Shown here one piece after another: positions 19,875-29,208 of a DNA stretch of 64,000 bases. The DNA is from Sulfuriferula sp. AH1. Lineage in GTDB: Bacteria > Pseudomonadota > Gammaproteobacteria > Burkholderiales > Sulfuriferulaceae. The first letter of the stretch is position 1. Every line of letters starts with the position of its first letter. A model generated the notes under the pieces. It made no database searches and was not told the DNA's origin. It was given only the letters and a program-made list of their open reading frames with translations. Location: the NCBI RefSeq assembly GCF_002162035.1, contig NZ_CP021138.1, positions 2,728,001 through 2,792,000 of the forward strand. The letters run 5' to 3'. A program made the translations under genes and the position numbers.

Positions 19875-20939
19875 ATGGCTCGTCCGATATTTGCTCACAT
19901 TGACACCGACGCCCTGAAGCACAATCTGGGCGTAATACGCAACCATGCCGGTACGGCCCGTATCATGGCTGTGATTAAAGCCAATGGCTATGGTCATGGC
20001 ATGGCAAAAGTGGCACGCGCGCTCTGGACTACTGACGGTTTTGCCGTGGCCTCGATCGATGAAGCGATCCAGCTCCGCGAACTGGGCTGGCTAAAACCGA
20101 TCCTACTGCTGGAAGGAGTGTTTGGTGCCGACGAAATTGCTGCCTGTGTCAATCACCGAATAGCAATCACCGTGCATCATTTCGACCAGATTCGCATGCT
20201 GCAGGCAAGCAAACCGGCACAGTCTCTGGCACTGTTCCTCAAGCTCAACAGCGGCATGAACCGGCTGGGATTCGAACCGCAGGACTTTCTTCGCGCGCTG
20301 GCACAACTGCAAGCCATGCAAACATGCACCGACATCACGCTGATGAGCCATTTTGCGACGGCAGACGATGCATATGGAATCGCCGATCAATTGCAGGTAA
20401 TTCAGACCTGCTTTGATGAATTACCCTATCCGGTCAGCCTCGCCAATTCCGCTGCCTTATTCCGTTATCCTGCGAGCCGCGGCGATTGGGTGCGCCCGGG
20501 TATCGCTTTATACGGAGCGTCCCCTTTTGCCGACACGGCAGCGAGCGCACTCGATCTGCGCCCGGCAATGACGCTGCACAGCCGGATTATTGCGGTACAG
20601 ACGCTTAAACCAGGCGACGCTCTCGGTTATGGGCGCACCTGGATTGCAGATCGACCCAGCCGTATCGGCGTAGTAGCGTGCGGTTATGCGGATGGTTATC
20701 CGCGTCATGCACCGACCGGAACGCCAATCCTGGTCAACGGCCAGCTTACCCGGACGCTGGGGCGCGTATCCATGGATATGATGTTTGCAGATTTGACCGG
20801 GCTGCCTGATGCCGATGCGGGCAGCGCAGTCATACTATGGGGCAAAGGACTACCGGTCGAAAGCGTGGCAAGCGCAGCAGGCACTATCAGTTATGAGTTA
20901 CTCTGCGCCCGGGCACAGCGCGTACCCGATCACGAATAA
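19875..20939 (+). CDS. alr: Alanine racemase
   Basis: The PLP enzyme supplies D-alanine for peptidoglycan. The 354 residues contain the PLP lysine in AVIKANGYGHG (Lys35) and the second catalytic base, Tyr, in CGYADGYPRHA. The start MARPIFAHID was chosen over an upstream in-frame Met that lies in dnaB. A strong terminator follows. Confidence 0.97.
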   Translation: MARPIFAHIDTDALKHNLGVIRNHAGTARIMAVIKANGYGHGMAKVARALWTTDGFAVASIDEAIQLRELGWLKPILLLEGVFGADEIAACVNHRIAITVHHFDQIRMLQASKPAQSLALFLKLNSGMNRLGFEPQDFLRALAQLQAMQTCTDITLMSHFATADDAYGIADQLQVIQTCFDELPYPVSLANSAALFRYPASRGDWVRPGIALYGASPFADTAASALDLRPAMTLHSRIIAVQTLKPGDALGYGRTWIADRPSRIGVVACGYADGYPRHAPTGTPILVNGQLTRTLGRVSMDMMFADLTGLPDADAGSAVILWGKGLPVESVASAAGTISYELLCARAQRVPDHE

Positions 20940-20948
20940 TTTACCCAT

Positions 20949-20986
20949 AAAAAAGGCGTTCCGTTTTTATCCGGAACGCCTTTTTT
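20949..20986. terminator. Bidirectional terminator between alr and the cytochrome c gene
   Basis: AAAAAAGGCGTTCCG and CGGAACGCCTTTTTT form a 15-bp stem around an 8-nt loop. A/T runs on both sides let it serve the two convergent genes. Confidence 0.92.
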
Positions 20987-21013
20987 ACAGGCTTTTTTAC
21001 AGGAGCAAATCCC

Positions 21014-21595
21014 TTACATTTTTTTCGCATCTGCGGCCGGAGCAGCAGGTGCACCCGCAGGAGCTGGAGCAGCGGCACCTGCGGCAGGCGCAGCACCTTC
21101 AGGCGGCGTGAATTTCGCGCCGCCAGCATTCGCCATGTAAGCAACGGCACGGGCAATTTCGACATCGGTCAGATCAGGATTGCCGCCACGGGGAGGCATT
21201 TGCCGAATACCGTTCTCTGCGTGCTGAATCAAAGTCTGATAGCCCTGCTTGATACGAGGACCCCAGGCGGCTTTATCGCCGAACTTGGGCGCGCCTAACG
21301 CACCAGGCGTATGGCAGGCAGTACAAACTTCGCCGAACACTTCGGAACCTTCTTTATCGACGTGCACAGCATTGGCATCAATTATCTTGACTTCGCCAAC
21401 AGGGTGAATCCGCTCTTCGACAGCCTGGTCATTGTAAGCCAGCGCTGCCTCATTGGAATGGCTACCCTGAATCTTGGCAATCAAGCCGACAATCAAGGCA
21501 ATTGCAATAATTGGTGCAAACAACCCACCCCATAATGCAAAGAAAAACTGTTGTGGTGTGGTTTTAGTCATTTTTGTGTCATGGTCACTCATCAC
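21014..21595 (-). CDS. Membrane-anchored cytochrome c (cytochrome c5 type)
   Basis: The 193-residue protein has an N-terminal membrane helix (about residues 18-40) and a periplasmic c-type domain with one heme site CTACH (91-95) and a likely Met ligand in RQMPPRGG. The C-terminal 35 residues are an Ala-Pro-Gly tail with low complexity. It should carry electrons between the bc1 complex and an oxidase or other periplasmic acceptor. Two adjacent Met codons make the exact start uncertain by one residue. Confidence 0.92.
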   Translation of the reverse strand: MMSDHDTKMTKTTPQQFFFALWGGLFAPIIAIALIVGLIAKIQGSHSNEAALAYNDQAVEERIHPVGEVKIIDANAVHVDKEGSEVFGEVCTACHTPGALGAPKFGDKAAWGPRIKQGYQTLIQHAENGIRQMPPRGGNPDLTDVEIARAVAYMANAGGAKFTPPEGAAPAAGAAAPAPAGAPAAPAADAKKM

Positions 21596-21721
21596 TACAT
21601 CCTTAAAAGTCGCAAACTCGAAGATTTTACGATTATAACGTCAAATCTTCAATCGCAAAAGCACTGCATGCAAATGCATATAGACGTTAACGCTGAAAAT
21701 CGTTATCCTAGCAGTCTGAAT

Positions 21722-21798
21722 GCGCCCGTAGCTCAGATGGATAGAGTGTTGGTTTCCGAAGCCAAAGGTCACTGGTTCGACTCCAGTCGGGCGCACCA
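21722..21798 (+). tRNA. tRNA-Arg (anticodon CCG)
   Basis: The 77-nt cloverleaf has acceptor GCGCCCG paired with CGGGCGC, anticodon loop TTCCGAA giving CCG, T-loop GGTTCGACTCC and encoded CCA. It reads CGG arginine codons. It stands alone upstream of the DUF971 gene. Confidence 0.97.
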
Positions 21799-21834
21799 CC
21801 CCTTTCCACATCCCGCGAATACCAGGAGTACAAC

Positions 21835-22212
21835 ATGGCAGGACTGGATAAAAACACCCCGCTCCCGACTGAGATCAAATTGCATCAAGCCTCGCATATC
21901 CTGGAAGTGGCATTTAACGACGGCAGCATATTTCAGCTACCCTATGAATTTTTGCGCGTCTATTCGCCGTCTGCCGAAGTACGCGGCCATGGTCATGGGC
22001 AGGAAACACTGCAGGTGGGCAAACAGGGCGTCACCATTACCGGAATCGAACCGGTAGGCAGCTATGCCGTGCAGCCAACATTCTCCGACGGCCATGATTC
22101 CGGCATTTATTCCTGGGATTATCTTTATGAAATCGGCAAAAATCAGCAAATGTTATGGGAACGCTATCTGCAACGGCTAGCTGATGCAGGCGCTTCACGC
22201 ACTCCACTTTAA
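21835..22212 (+). CDS. DUF971 (GBBH-like N-terminal domain) protein
   Basis: The 125-residue protein matches the small beta-rich DUF971 domain, recognised by LEVAFNDGSIFQLPYEFLRV and the YAVQPTFSDGHDSGIYSWDYL region (cited in pieces). In eukaryotes the domain is the N-terminal part of gamma-butyrobetaine hydroxylase; in bacteria it stands alone or is linked to iron-sulfur carrier proteins. It lies between tRNA-Arg and hda. The biochemical role is unknown. Confidence 0.88.
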   Translation: MAGLDKNTPLPTEIKLHQASHILEVAFNDGSIFQLPYEFLRVYSPSAEVRGHGHGQETLQVGKQGVTITGIEPVGSYAVQPTFSDGHDSGIYSWDYLYEIGKNQQMLWERYLQRLADAGASRTPL

Positions 22213-22230
22213 GCTGGATACATTCGCAAC

Positions 22231-22893
22231 ATGCAGCAACTTGTACTGGATATCGCACCTCCGCCACCTCCGCGCTTTGATAATTTTGTAACGGCTACCA
22301 ATGCGGAAGTGGTTCATGCCACCAGCGCAATGGCCATACAAAACAATAGCGAACCGCAGCTCTACCTATGGGGTGCACAAGGCAGCGGCAAAACCCACCT
22401 GCTCCAGGCCAGCGTGCATCTCGCGTGCTCTCGGGGTCACCGCGCTGTCTATGCTGATGCCGCAGCATTCGGCGCCATCGATCACACGGCATTCGAACTG
22501 CTTGCAATTGATAACGTCGATCAGCTTGATGCGCCCAGTCAGATAAAACTATTCAATTTCATCAACCAAGTGCGTGAGGGTCAAGGGCGTCTCATTGCGG
22601 CAGGACTGACTGCCCCCATGCAACTCCCGTTGCGGAACGATCTGACCACACGCTTGGGCTGGGGGCTGATTTATCAAATCCACCCGCTCTCCGATGCTGA
22701 CAAACTGTCTGTCCTGTCAACGCATGCGCAGGCGCGTGGTTTCGAATTGCAGGCAGGCGTCGCCGATTATCTGATACGCCACTGGCGGCGCGATCTGCCG
22801 TCATTAATTGCTGCACTGGATAGCCTTGACCGCTATTCGCTGCAAACTCAGCGTCCGGTTACGCTGCCATTGCTCAAGGAAGTGCTAGGTTAA
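22231..22893 (+). CDS. hda: DnaA regulatory inactivator Hda
   Basis: The 220-residue AAA+ protein resembles DnaA domain III without the DNA-binding domain. The N-terminus QLVLDI (residues 3-8) fits the clamp-binding motif needed for action with the DnaN clamp. Walker A is GAQGSGKT (48-55), and LLAIDNVDQLD is the Walker B region. It stimulates hydrolysis of DnaA-ATP after initiation. A terminator follows. Confidence 0.93.
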   Translation: MQQLVLDIAPPPPPRFDNFVTATNAEVVHATSAMAIQNNSEPQLYLWGAQGSGKTHLLQASVHLACSRGHRAVYADAAAFGAIDHTAFELLAIDNVDQLDAPSQIKLFNFINQVREGQGRLIAAGLTAPMQLPLRNDLTTRLGWGLIYQIHPLSDADKLSVLSTHAQARGFELQAGVADYLIRHWRRDLPSLIAALDSLDRYSLQTQRPVTLPLLKEVLG

Positions 22894-22934
22894 TCCAGCC
22901 ATGCACTAAAATTCCGCTGCCGGCTTTGGAATGG

Positions 22935-22964
22935 AAAAAGGGCACTCAGCGAGTGCCCTTTTTT
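22935..22964. terminator. Bidirectional terminator between hda and amtB
   Basis: AAAAAGGGCACTC and GAGTGCCCTTTTTT flank a 3-nt loop, with A/T runs on both sides. It fits both convergent genes. Confidence 0.92.
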
Positions 22965-22989
22965 ACAGCTTGCTACTTGCAGTCAAACG

Positions 22990-24474
22990 TTACGGATTGT
23001 ACGCACGCTCACCGTGGGTTGTAGTATCCAGACCTTCGCGTTCCTCTTCTTCAGGTACGCGCAGACCCATGAACATGTCGATAAGTTTGAACAGCACAAA
23101 ACTCACGACACCTGACCAGACCACTGCTGTGCCGACTGCCCACAACTGACTGACCAGCTGGGTAGAGGTACTGTACTCGGCAACCTTGTTCGCAGCGTAA
23201 TCAAACACGCCGGAACCGCCCAACGCAGGATTAGCCACGATGCCGGTACCCAGCGCGCCGATGATACCACCGATACCGTGCACGCCGAACACATCCAGAC
23301 TGTCATCGTAACCGAGCATTTTCTTCAAGCCGGTCACACTCCACAAGCACACAGCACCCGTCACTGCACCCAGTACGATGGCACCCATCGGACCGGCAAA
23401 ACCTGCTGCCGGCGTTACTGCAACCAGACCGGCAACCGCACCGGAGGTCACTCCAAGCAAACTGGGCTTGCCTTTGATCATCCACTCGACGAACATCCAG
23501 GATAAACCGGCTGCCGCAGTTGCAACGATCGTGTTAACCATGGCCAGCACTGCCGTACCGGTTGCTTCAAGGTTGGAACCGGCATTGAAACCGAACCAGC
23601 CCACCCACAGCAAGGAGGCGCCGATCATGGTCATCACCAGGCTATGCGGCGCCATGGCTTCCTTGCCGTAACCGATACGTTTGCCCAAAACGATCGCACC
23701 CATCAGCGCAGCCATACCGGCATTGATGTGGACAACAGTACCGCCCGCAAAGTCCAGCGCGCCCTTACCGAACAGGAAACCGGAAGGATCGCCGAATGCG
23801 GAAGGGCCGCCCCAGAACCAGACCATATGAGCCATAGGCAGGTATGAGAAAGTAAACCACAATACCGAGAACACCAGCATCGCGGAGAACTTCACGCGCT
23901 CAGCCAGACCGCCGACGATCAGCGCTACGGTAATCGCAGCAAAGGTCAACTGGAATACCATGAATACCATTTCGGGAATGACGACACCCTTGGAGAAGGT
24001 TTCCACCGTGGAATTCACGTCCATGCCGCTGAGGAACAATCGCGACATACCGCCGATAAAGTCGTTCATCCCCCCGCCTGCGGTAAACGCCATCGAATAA
24101 CCATACACTACCCATAAAATGGAAATCAGGCAGAAAATGGTAAATATCTGCGTCAGCACGGACAGCATATTCTTGGAACGCACCAAGCCGCCATAGAATA
24201 ATGCCAGGCCGGGGATAGTCATCATGATCACCAAAGCAGTGGCGACTATCATCCAGGTAGTATCACCCTTATCAGGTACTGGCGCTGCGGCTGGTGCAGC
24301 TGCAGGTGCCGATACGGGTGCTGCGGCTGCCGGAGCCGCTGGAGCAGGCGCTGCGGCTTCCGGAGCAGAAGCGGCTGCGGGCGCTGCAGCCGGCATGGCG
24401 GCATCATCGGCAAGAGTCACGCCGGAGATGCCTAAGGTACACAACATACTTAGTGCGATGAGCCATTTTTTCAT
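22990..24474 (-). CDS. amtB: Ammonium transporter AmtB
   Basis: The 494-residue protein has a signal peptide (to about residue 22), then an unusual 45-residue Ala-Pro linker, then the 11-helix Amt core starting near DTTWMIVATALVIMM. Family hallmarks DFAGGTVVHINAG and FGVHGIGG with pore histidines are present. The channel imports ammonium when nitrogen is scarce and is blocked by GlnK. It is the last gene of torF-glnK-amtB; 12 bp separate it from glnK. Confidence 0.96.
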   Translation of the reverse strand: MKKWLIALSMLCTLGISGVTLADDAAMPAAAPAAASAPEAAAPAPAAPAAAAPVSAPAAAPAAAPVPDKGDTTWMIVATALVIMMTIPGLALFYGGLVRSKNMLSVLTQIFTIFCLISILWVVYGYSMAFTAGGGMNDFIGGMSRLFLSGMDVNSTVETFSKGVVIPEMVFMVFQLTFAAITVALIVGGLAERVKFSAMLVFSVLWFTFSYLPMAHMVWFWGGPSAFGDPSGFLFGKGALDFAGGTVVHINAGMAALMGAIVLGKRIGYGKEAMAPHSLVMTMIGASLLWVGWFGFNAGSNLEATGTAVLAMVNTIVATAAAGLSWMFVEWMIKGKPSLLGVTSGAVAGLVAVTPAAGFAGPMGAIVLGAVTGAVCLWSVTGLKKMLGYDDSLDVFGVHGIGGIIGALGTGIVANPALGGSGVFDYAANKVAEYSTSTQLVSQLWAVGTAVVWSGVVSFVLFKLIDMFMGLRVPEEEEREGLDTTTHGERAYNP

Positions 24475-24486
24475 GTCGCTCTCCCT

Positions 24487-24834
<348 letters not shown>

Positions 24835-24889
24835 TTAGGTCGAGCGCAAAGTCAAACAGTGCGCCCGGGTTGGTTTGCAACGATCAAAG

Positions 24890-25699
24890 TTAGAAAGTCC
24901 GGGATACTGCAGCTACGAAATGGCCATCACCTTGGTTATTATCGGAATTTGCGCCAAGAATCTTCCATCCGGCATCTTTTGCATTGGTATCGGTGTAATA
25001 GGCAGTTGCGCTCCATCCAGTACCCAAATCCTTGGTCACGCCCAGTTTCCAGTCAACGTAAGAGTACAGACTGTCATTGGAAGCACCTCCGGCAACTGCA
25101 GTACCTGCAAAATACTGATTACCTACGTGTGCATTGATGGTCCAAGTATCGACGACTGGAATATTGGCTGATAAATCAAGATAATACGAGCCGCTTGCAT
25201 CATTGACACCAAACAAGCCATTCGACACGACGTACGAAACCTTACCGGTTAACCATTTGTAAGATAATGCGCCGTATAATTCGGTAGTATCAGGTTTTAC
25301 CGTACCGACAGGCAATACACCATAATGCCCCGGATAGTAATATTGCAGCACGCCTACATCATAACCGATGTCGCCAACGGTATTCTTATAACCACCGTAC
25401 ATGTCCCATTCCATGCTGACCGAATTTTTCGTACCATCCTGATTCGTCACGTTATCGGAGAACCAGCTAATGCTGGAAGCCCAGGTACCAGCATAAAAAC
25501 CACTGGAATGGCTAAAATCAAATCCGCCTTGAATGGCTGGCTTGCTTGCGGTCTGTGTAATACCGCGATAAACGTATTGGCTGGTCAAGCTTACGTTTGC
25601 ACTTAAAGTGTAATCTGGCGCGGGCGCATCAGCCGCAAAAACAGGTGCCGTCACGCAGGCGAGTGCGATGGTTAAAATGGTTTTATTAAATGTACGCAT
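24890..25699 (-). CDS. TorF-family putative outer-membrane porin
   Basis: The 269-residue protein has a signal peptide (about 1-22, VFA then ADAP) and a beta-strand-rich mature part, starting SANVSLTSQYVYRGITQT, typical of the Gcw_chp/TorF family, and ends in Phe. Its place as first gene before glnK-amtB suggests an outer-membrane route for ammonium or another nitrogen source. That role is inferred from context. The start has a TAGGAG site. Confidence 0.9.
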   Translation of the reverse strand: MRTFNKTILTIALACVTAPVFAADAPAPDYTLSANVSLTSQYVYRGITQTASKPAIQGGFDFSHSSGFYAGTWASSISWFSDNVTNQDGTKNSVSMEWDMYGGYKNTVGDIGYDVGVLQYYYPGHYGVLPVGTVKPDTTELYGALSYKWLTGKVSYVVSNGLFGVNDASGSYYLDLSANIPVVDTWTINAHVGNQYFAGTAVAGGASNDSLYSYVDWKLGVTKDLGTGWSATAYYTDTNAKDAGWKILGANSDNNQGDGHFVAAVSRTF

Positions 25700-25744
25700 C
25701 AGAAACTCCTAAAGTAAAAATCGCAACATTGCGTGAGGGATATA

Positions 25745-25759
25745 GCACAACCCATGCCA
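25745..25759 (-). promoter_or_regulatory. Candidate sigma-54 promoter for torF-glnK-amtB
   Basis: The minus strand reads TGGCATGGGTTGTGC. GG and GC lie exactly 10 bp apart, as at -24/-12 of RpoN promoters, and 5 of the 6 bases of the -24 box match. The predicted start is near 25733, about 34 nt before the torF ATG. Confidence 0.65.
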
Positions 25760-25820
25760 GAAAAATTATTAATAATAAACATTGGATTAAGCATACCTCA
25801 TTCAAGGCCACATTTTTCAT

Positions 25821-25881
25821 CGCACCAAATTAATGCATAAAGGGATGGCTTGGCACCATTAGCGGGCACGAATATGGTGCA
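25821..25881 (-). promoter_or_regulatory. Cluster of NtrC-like dyads
   Basis: Three dyads resemble the NtrC site TGCACC-N5-GGTGCA: CGCACC-AAATT-AATGCA (25821-25837), GGCACC-ATTAG-CGGGCA (25852-25868) and GGCACG-AATAT-GGTGCA (25865-25881). They sit 60-120 bp upstream of the sigma-54 promoter, normal enhancer spacing. The second and third overlap by 4 bp, so at most two may be used. Confidence 0.55.
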
Positions 25882-25979
25882 TCGGATGAAATTTCCTTGC
25901 GCTTTGCCTAGCGGCTTGGCAATTTGCCGGTTAAAATGAATCGGTCATTGACATTGGCACATTCACACAGAGGATAAAC

Positions 25980-26234
25980 ATGCTACCCAACCAGAAACTA
26001 TTCGATGAACTCGGTGACAAAATCAGTCAGGCGGTCAATCAGGGGCCTTTCAAGGACATCGAGCATAACTTGCGGGCGCTAGTGCAGAGTACATTGCAGA
26101 AACTCGACATCGTGACGCGGGAAGAGTTTGATGTGCAGCAGGAAGTATTGCTGCGTACCCGTGAACAACTCGTCGCGCTTGAGGCACGGGTAGCCGAACT
26201 GGAAAAACTGATCACCCAGCCGCCGGCAGCATAA
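25980..26234 (+). CDS. ubiK: Ubiquinone biosynthesis accessory factor UbiK
   Basis: The 84-residue YqiC/BMFP-domain protein is helical with a C-terminal coiled coil (LLRTREQLVALEARVAELEK). In E. coli it binds UbiJ and helps the aerobic ubiquinone complex. An AGAGGA site lies before the ATG. yifB follows after 6 bp. Confidence 0.9.
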   Translation: MLPNQKLFDELGDKISQAVNQGPFKDIEHNLRALVQSTLQKLDIVTREEFDVQQEVLLRTREQLVALEARVAELEKLITQPPAA

Positions 26235-26240
26235 GCCCAT

Positions 26241-27737
26241 ATGGCGATAGCGGTATTGCACAGCCGTGCACTCACAGGCATGGCTGCACCAGAAGTCGTT
26301 GTTGAGGCCCATTTGGCGAATGGGTTACCCAGCTTTACCATCGTCGGACTTCCTGAAACAGAAGTCAAAGAAGCACGCGACCGAGTCCGTGCCGCCATCC
26401 AGAATTCCCGTTTCGAATTTCCGGTCAGCCGCATTACTGTCAACCTCGCCCCGGCTGACCTGCCTAAAGAATCAGGCCGTTATGATTTGCCTATCGCGCT
26501 CGGCATTTTGGCCGCATCCGGACAAATCCCGGTGCAAGCGCTGAAGGAGTATGAATTTGCCGGGGAACTGGCTCTGACTGGCGAACTGCGTCCGATACGC
26601 GGCGCACTGGCCATGACGTTGGGTGCGGTATCCAGCGGGCGGGCATTCATCCTGCCGACCTCCAGCGCTGCGGAAGCCGCATTGGTCGAACATGCGGTCA
26701 TTTATCCGGCTGACTCCCTATTAGCTGTATGCGCACATTTAACCCGGCAAACCCTGCTCTCTCCACAACCGCGAACGGCAGCCGGCGACTCGGCTTTTTC
26801 AGTGCCGGATTTCTGCGATGTCAAAGGCCAGGCGGGTGCCAAGCGCGCACTGGAAGTTGCAGCCTCGGGAGGACACTCCCTGCTGATGTCAGGGCCGCCG
26901 GGCACCGGAAAATCCATGCTGGCAAGCCGCTTGCCGGGCATATTACCGGACATGAGCGAACTCGAAGCCATCGAATCGGCCGCCTTATTGTCATTAAATG
27001 GCGGATTCCGTCTGGCGCATTGGCGCCAGCGTCCCTACCGCAGCCCCCATCACACCGCCTCTGCGGTCGCCCTCGTCGGCGGCGGCAGCAACCCCCGCCC
27101 CGGCGAAATTTCGCTCGCACACCATGGAGTATTGTTTCTGGACGAATTGCCGGAATTTCCGCGCACAGTGCTGGAAGTGTTGCGCGAACCGATGGAATCG
27201 GGTGCAATCACGATTTCTCGCGCCACACGGCAGGTCGATTTCCCGGCACGATTTCAACTGGTCGCGGCGATGAACCCCTGTCCCTGCGGTTATTTGGGGC
27301 ATCCGGCAGGCAAATGCCGATGCACACCGGATCAGATCGCGCGCTATCGTGGACGTATCTCCGGCCCACTGCTGGATCGGATCGATATACAAATTGAAGT
27401 GCCTGCGTTAAATCATGACGAATTGCTCAAACAGGCTGATGGCGAAGCCAGTGCCATTATCCAGCAACGCGTTGCAACTGCACGTGCGTGCCAAATCAAT
27501 CGCCAAGGCAAAGCAAATACCGCATTATCCGGCACCGAAATAGACCAGTATTGCGCGCCCGACCCGGCAGGGGAAGCATTATTGAAACAGGCCATCACCC
27601 GCCTGAACTTGTCAGCGCGAGCCTATCACCGCATACTCAAAGTGGCGCGCACGATCGCTGATCTGGCAGGAGAATCCAGCGTTACCAGCCGACACGTTGC
27701 GGAATCGATCCAATATCGCCGCCTCGCCCACACTTAA
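26241..27737 (+). CDS. YifB family Mg-chelatase-like AAA ATPase
   Basis: The 498-residue protein has an N-terminal Lon-like/ChlI domain (about 1-180) and an AAA+ domain with Walker A GPPGTGKS and Walker B VLFLDELPEF, plus a C-terminal ChlI helical part. It is the ComM/YifB family, linked in some bacteria to branch migration in natural transformation. Its function here is unproven. It is in a tight operon with ubiK and the next transporter gene. Confidence 0.92.
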   Translation: MAIAVLHSRALTGMAAPEVVVEAHLANGLPSFTIVGLPETEVKEARDRVRAAIQNSRFEFPVSRITVNLAPADLPKESGRYDLPIALGILAASGQIPVQALKEYEFAGELALTGELRPIRGALAMTLGAVSSGRAFILPTSSAAEAALVEHAVIYPADSLLAVCAHLTRQTLLSPQPRTAAGDSAFSVPDFCDVKGQAGAKRALEVAASGGHSLLMSGPPGTGKSMLASRLPGILPDMSELEAIESAALLSLNGGFRLAHWRQRPYRSPHHTASAVALVGGGSNPRPGEISLAHHGVLFLDELPEFPRTVLEVLREPMESGAITISRATRQVDFPARFQLVAAMNPCPCGYLGHPAGKCRCTPDQIARYRGRISGPLLDRIDIQIEVPALNHDELLKQADGEASAIIQQRVATARACQINRQGKANTALSGTEIDQYCAPDPAGEALLKQAITRLNLSARAYHRILKVARTIADLAGESSVTSRHVAESIQYRRLAHT

Positions 27738-27749
27738 AGGCCAGCCCTC

Positions 27750-28796
27750 ATGTCTGCACGTCATCACGCCCTCGAAGGCTGGCTGGAAGAAAAACGCTCA
27801 GCTTATCTGTATCGCAATATTGCGCTGGCCGAGACTGGCACTTCAAGACAGGGCTTGTTTACCGAATTGGCCAATGCGGCAGAACAGCAGGCGAAGTTGT
27901 GGGAAATCGAGTTAACCAAGGCAGGCAGCGCCATTCCGGCCCGTTTTCAACCCGACCTGCGCAGTCGGCTGGTAAGCAATCTGGTGAAACGGCTGGGTAC
28001 GCGCACGATGCGCCCCGTATTATCGGCAATGAAGGTGCGCGGCATGGCCATTTATACACACGCCAGCGCCCAGCATCTTATGCCCGCCACCATTGAAGAT
28101 GTCGGCCAACGCCACCGTCTCGGCGGACATGGCAATTTACGAGCCGCGGTATTCGGCATCAATGACGGCCTGATTTCCAATGCCAGTCTCATTATGGGGG
28201 TAGCCGGTGCAACCATGGGTCAAAGCCAGATGATATTGATTTCCGGGCTGGCCGGATTATTGGCTGGCGCGTTTTCGATGGCTTCGGGTGAATATATCTC
28301 TGTGCGCTCACAGCGCGAAATGTTCGAATACCAAATTGGCCTGGAGCGCGAAGAGTTAGCGCAATATCCTCAAGAGGAAGCAGCAGAGCTGGCGTTGATT
28401 TATGCCGCCAAAGGCATGGACAAAACCGAAGCGGAGCGGGTAGCCGACACCCTGATTGCCGACCCTGACCGGGCGCTGGATACCTTGGCACGCGAAGAGC
28501 TGGGACTCAACCCTGACGAGCTCGGTTCACCATGGGGCGCAGCAGTTTCCTCGTTCCTGGCATTCTGCACTGGTGCTGCCATCCCCTTGCTGCCTTTTCT
28601 GTTCAGTACAGGACTACCCGCATTGCGGGGTGTCATGGGCATAACCGCCCTGGCATTATTTCTGGTTGGCGCCAGCATCAGTCTATTTACCGGCAGACAG
28701 GCCATTTTAGGCGGCTTGCGCATGCTGTTAATCGGCGGTGCAGCGGGCGCAGCGACTTATTTTACAGGTCATCTTTTGGGGGTCAGCCTTGGTTAG
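27750..28796 (+). CDS. VIT1/CCC1-family transporter with N-terminal ferritin-like region
   Basis: The 348-residue protein joins an N-terminal helical region (about 1-130) resembling the ferritin-like domain of MbfA to a C-terminal VIT1 domain with five membrane helices, starting with the conserved FGINDGLISNASLIMG. VIT1 proteins export Fe2+ or Mn2+. In the ferritin-like part the usual ExxH reads AEQQAKLW, so one metal ligand appears to be lost. It follows yifB by 12 bp. Confidence 0.85.
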   Translation: MSARHHALEGWLEEKRSAYLYRNIALAETGTSRQGLFTELANAAEQQAKLWEIELTKAGSAIPARFQPDLRSRLVSNLVKRLGTRTMRPVLSAMKVRGMAIYTHASAQHLMPATIEDVGQRHRLGGHGNLRAAVFGINDGLISNASLIMGVAGATMGQSQMILISGLAGLLAGAFSMASGEYISVRSQREMFEYQIGLEREELAQYPQEEAAELALIYAAKGMDKTEAERVADTLIADPDRALDTLAREELGLNPDELGSPWGAAVSSFLAFCTGAAIPLLPFLFSTGLPALRGVMGITALALFLVGASISLFTGRQAILGGLRMLLIGGAAGAATYFTGHLLGVSLG

Positions 28797-28896
28797 CAAC
28801 AGCTCAGCGAGACATTTATCCTTATTTGCGGCATAATTGCCAAAATTAAAGCATTACAATCAAAAACTAACAATAAATCATCACAGGAGATAACAC

Positions 28897-29196
28897 ATGG
28901 ATTTCAATATCACCACCGTACTCAATTTTAGCGCCATCCTTATTATGTTCTACTGCCTGTATTTGGTACTTTCGCTCAAATCCAGTATCCCGGGCGGCAT
29001 GGTAGGCAAGCGCTGGAATTTTCTCTCCATGCTGGTGGTATTATTCACCATCGGTTATCTGTCAACCCCCTTCTTCGACCAATTGCCCGATGACATCCTG
29101 CGCCTGGTAGTCTCCGGCATCTTCCTGTTCGGTGCAGTTTATGTGGTCGTGACCGTCCGTCTCATTTTCAACATTATTCGCGAATTAACTGAATAA
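28897..29196 (+). CDS. Small three-helix membrane protein (stand-alone sensor-like module)
   Basis: I do not recognise this 99-residue protein. It has three hydrophobic segments (about 8-27, 41-57 and 67-90) and a CAGGAG site before the ATG. Its second half resembles the membrane domain of the GGDEF-EAL protein at 52074-53708: both have an aromatic/charged entry, a G-Y pair, a P-D turn, then an S-x-x-F-x-x-G segment ending in a V-V-T stretch. The following gene is 12 bp downstream, so the two probably work together. Confidence 0.75.
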   Translation: MDFNITTVLNFSAILIMFYCLYLVLSLKSSIPGGMVGKRWNFLSMLVVLFTIGYLSTPFFDQLPDDILRLVVSGIFLFGAVYVVVTVRLIFNIIRELTE

Positions 29197-29208
29197 ACTG
29201 GAGTAATC

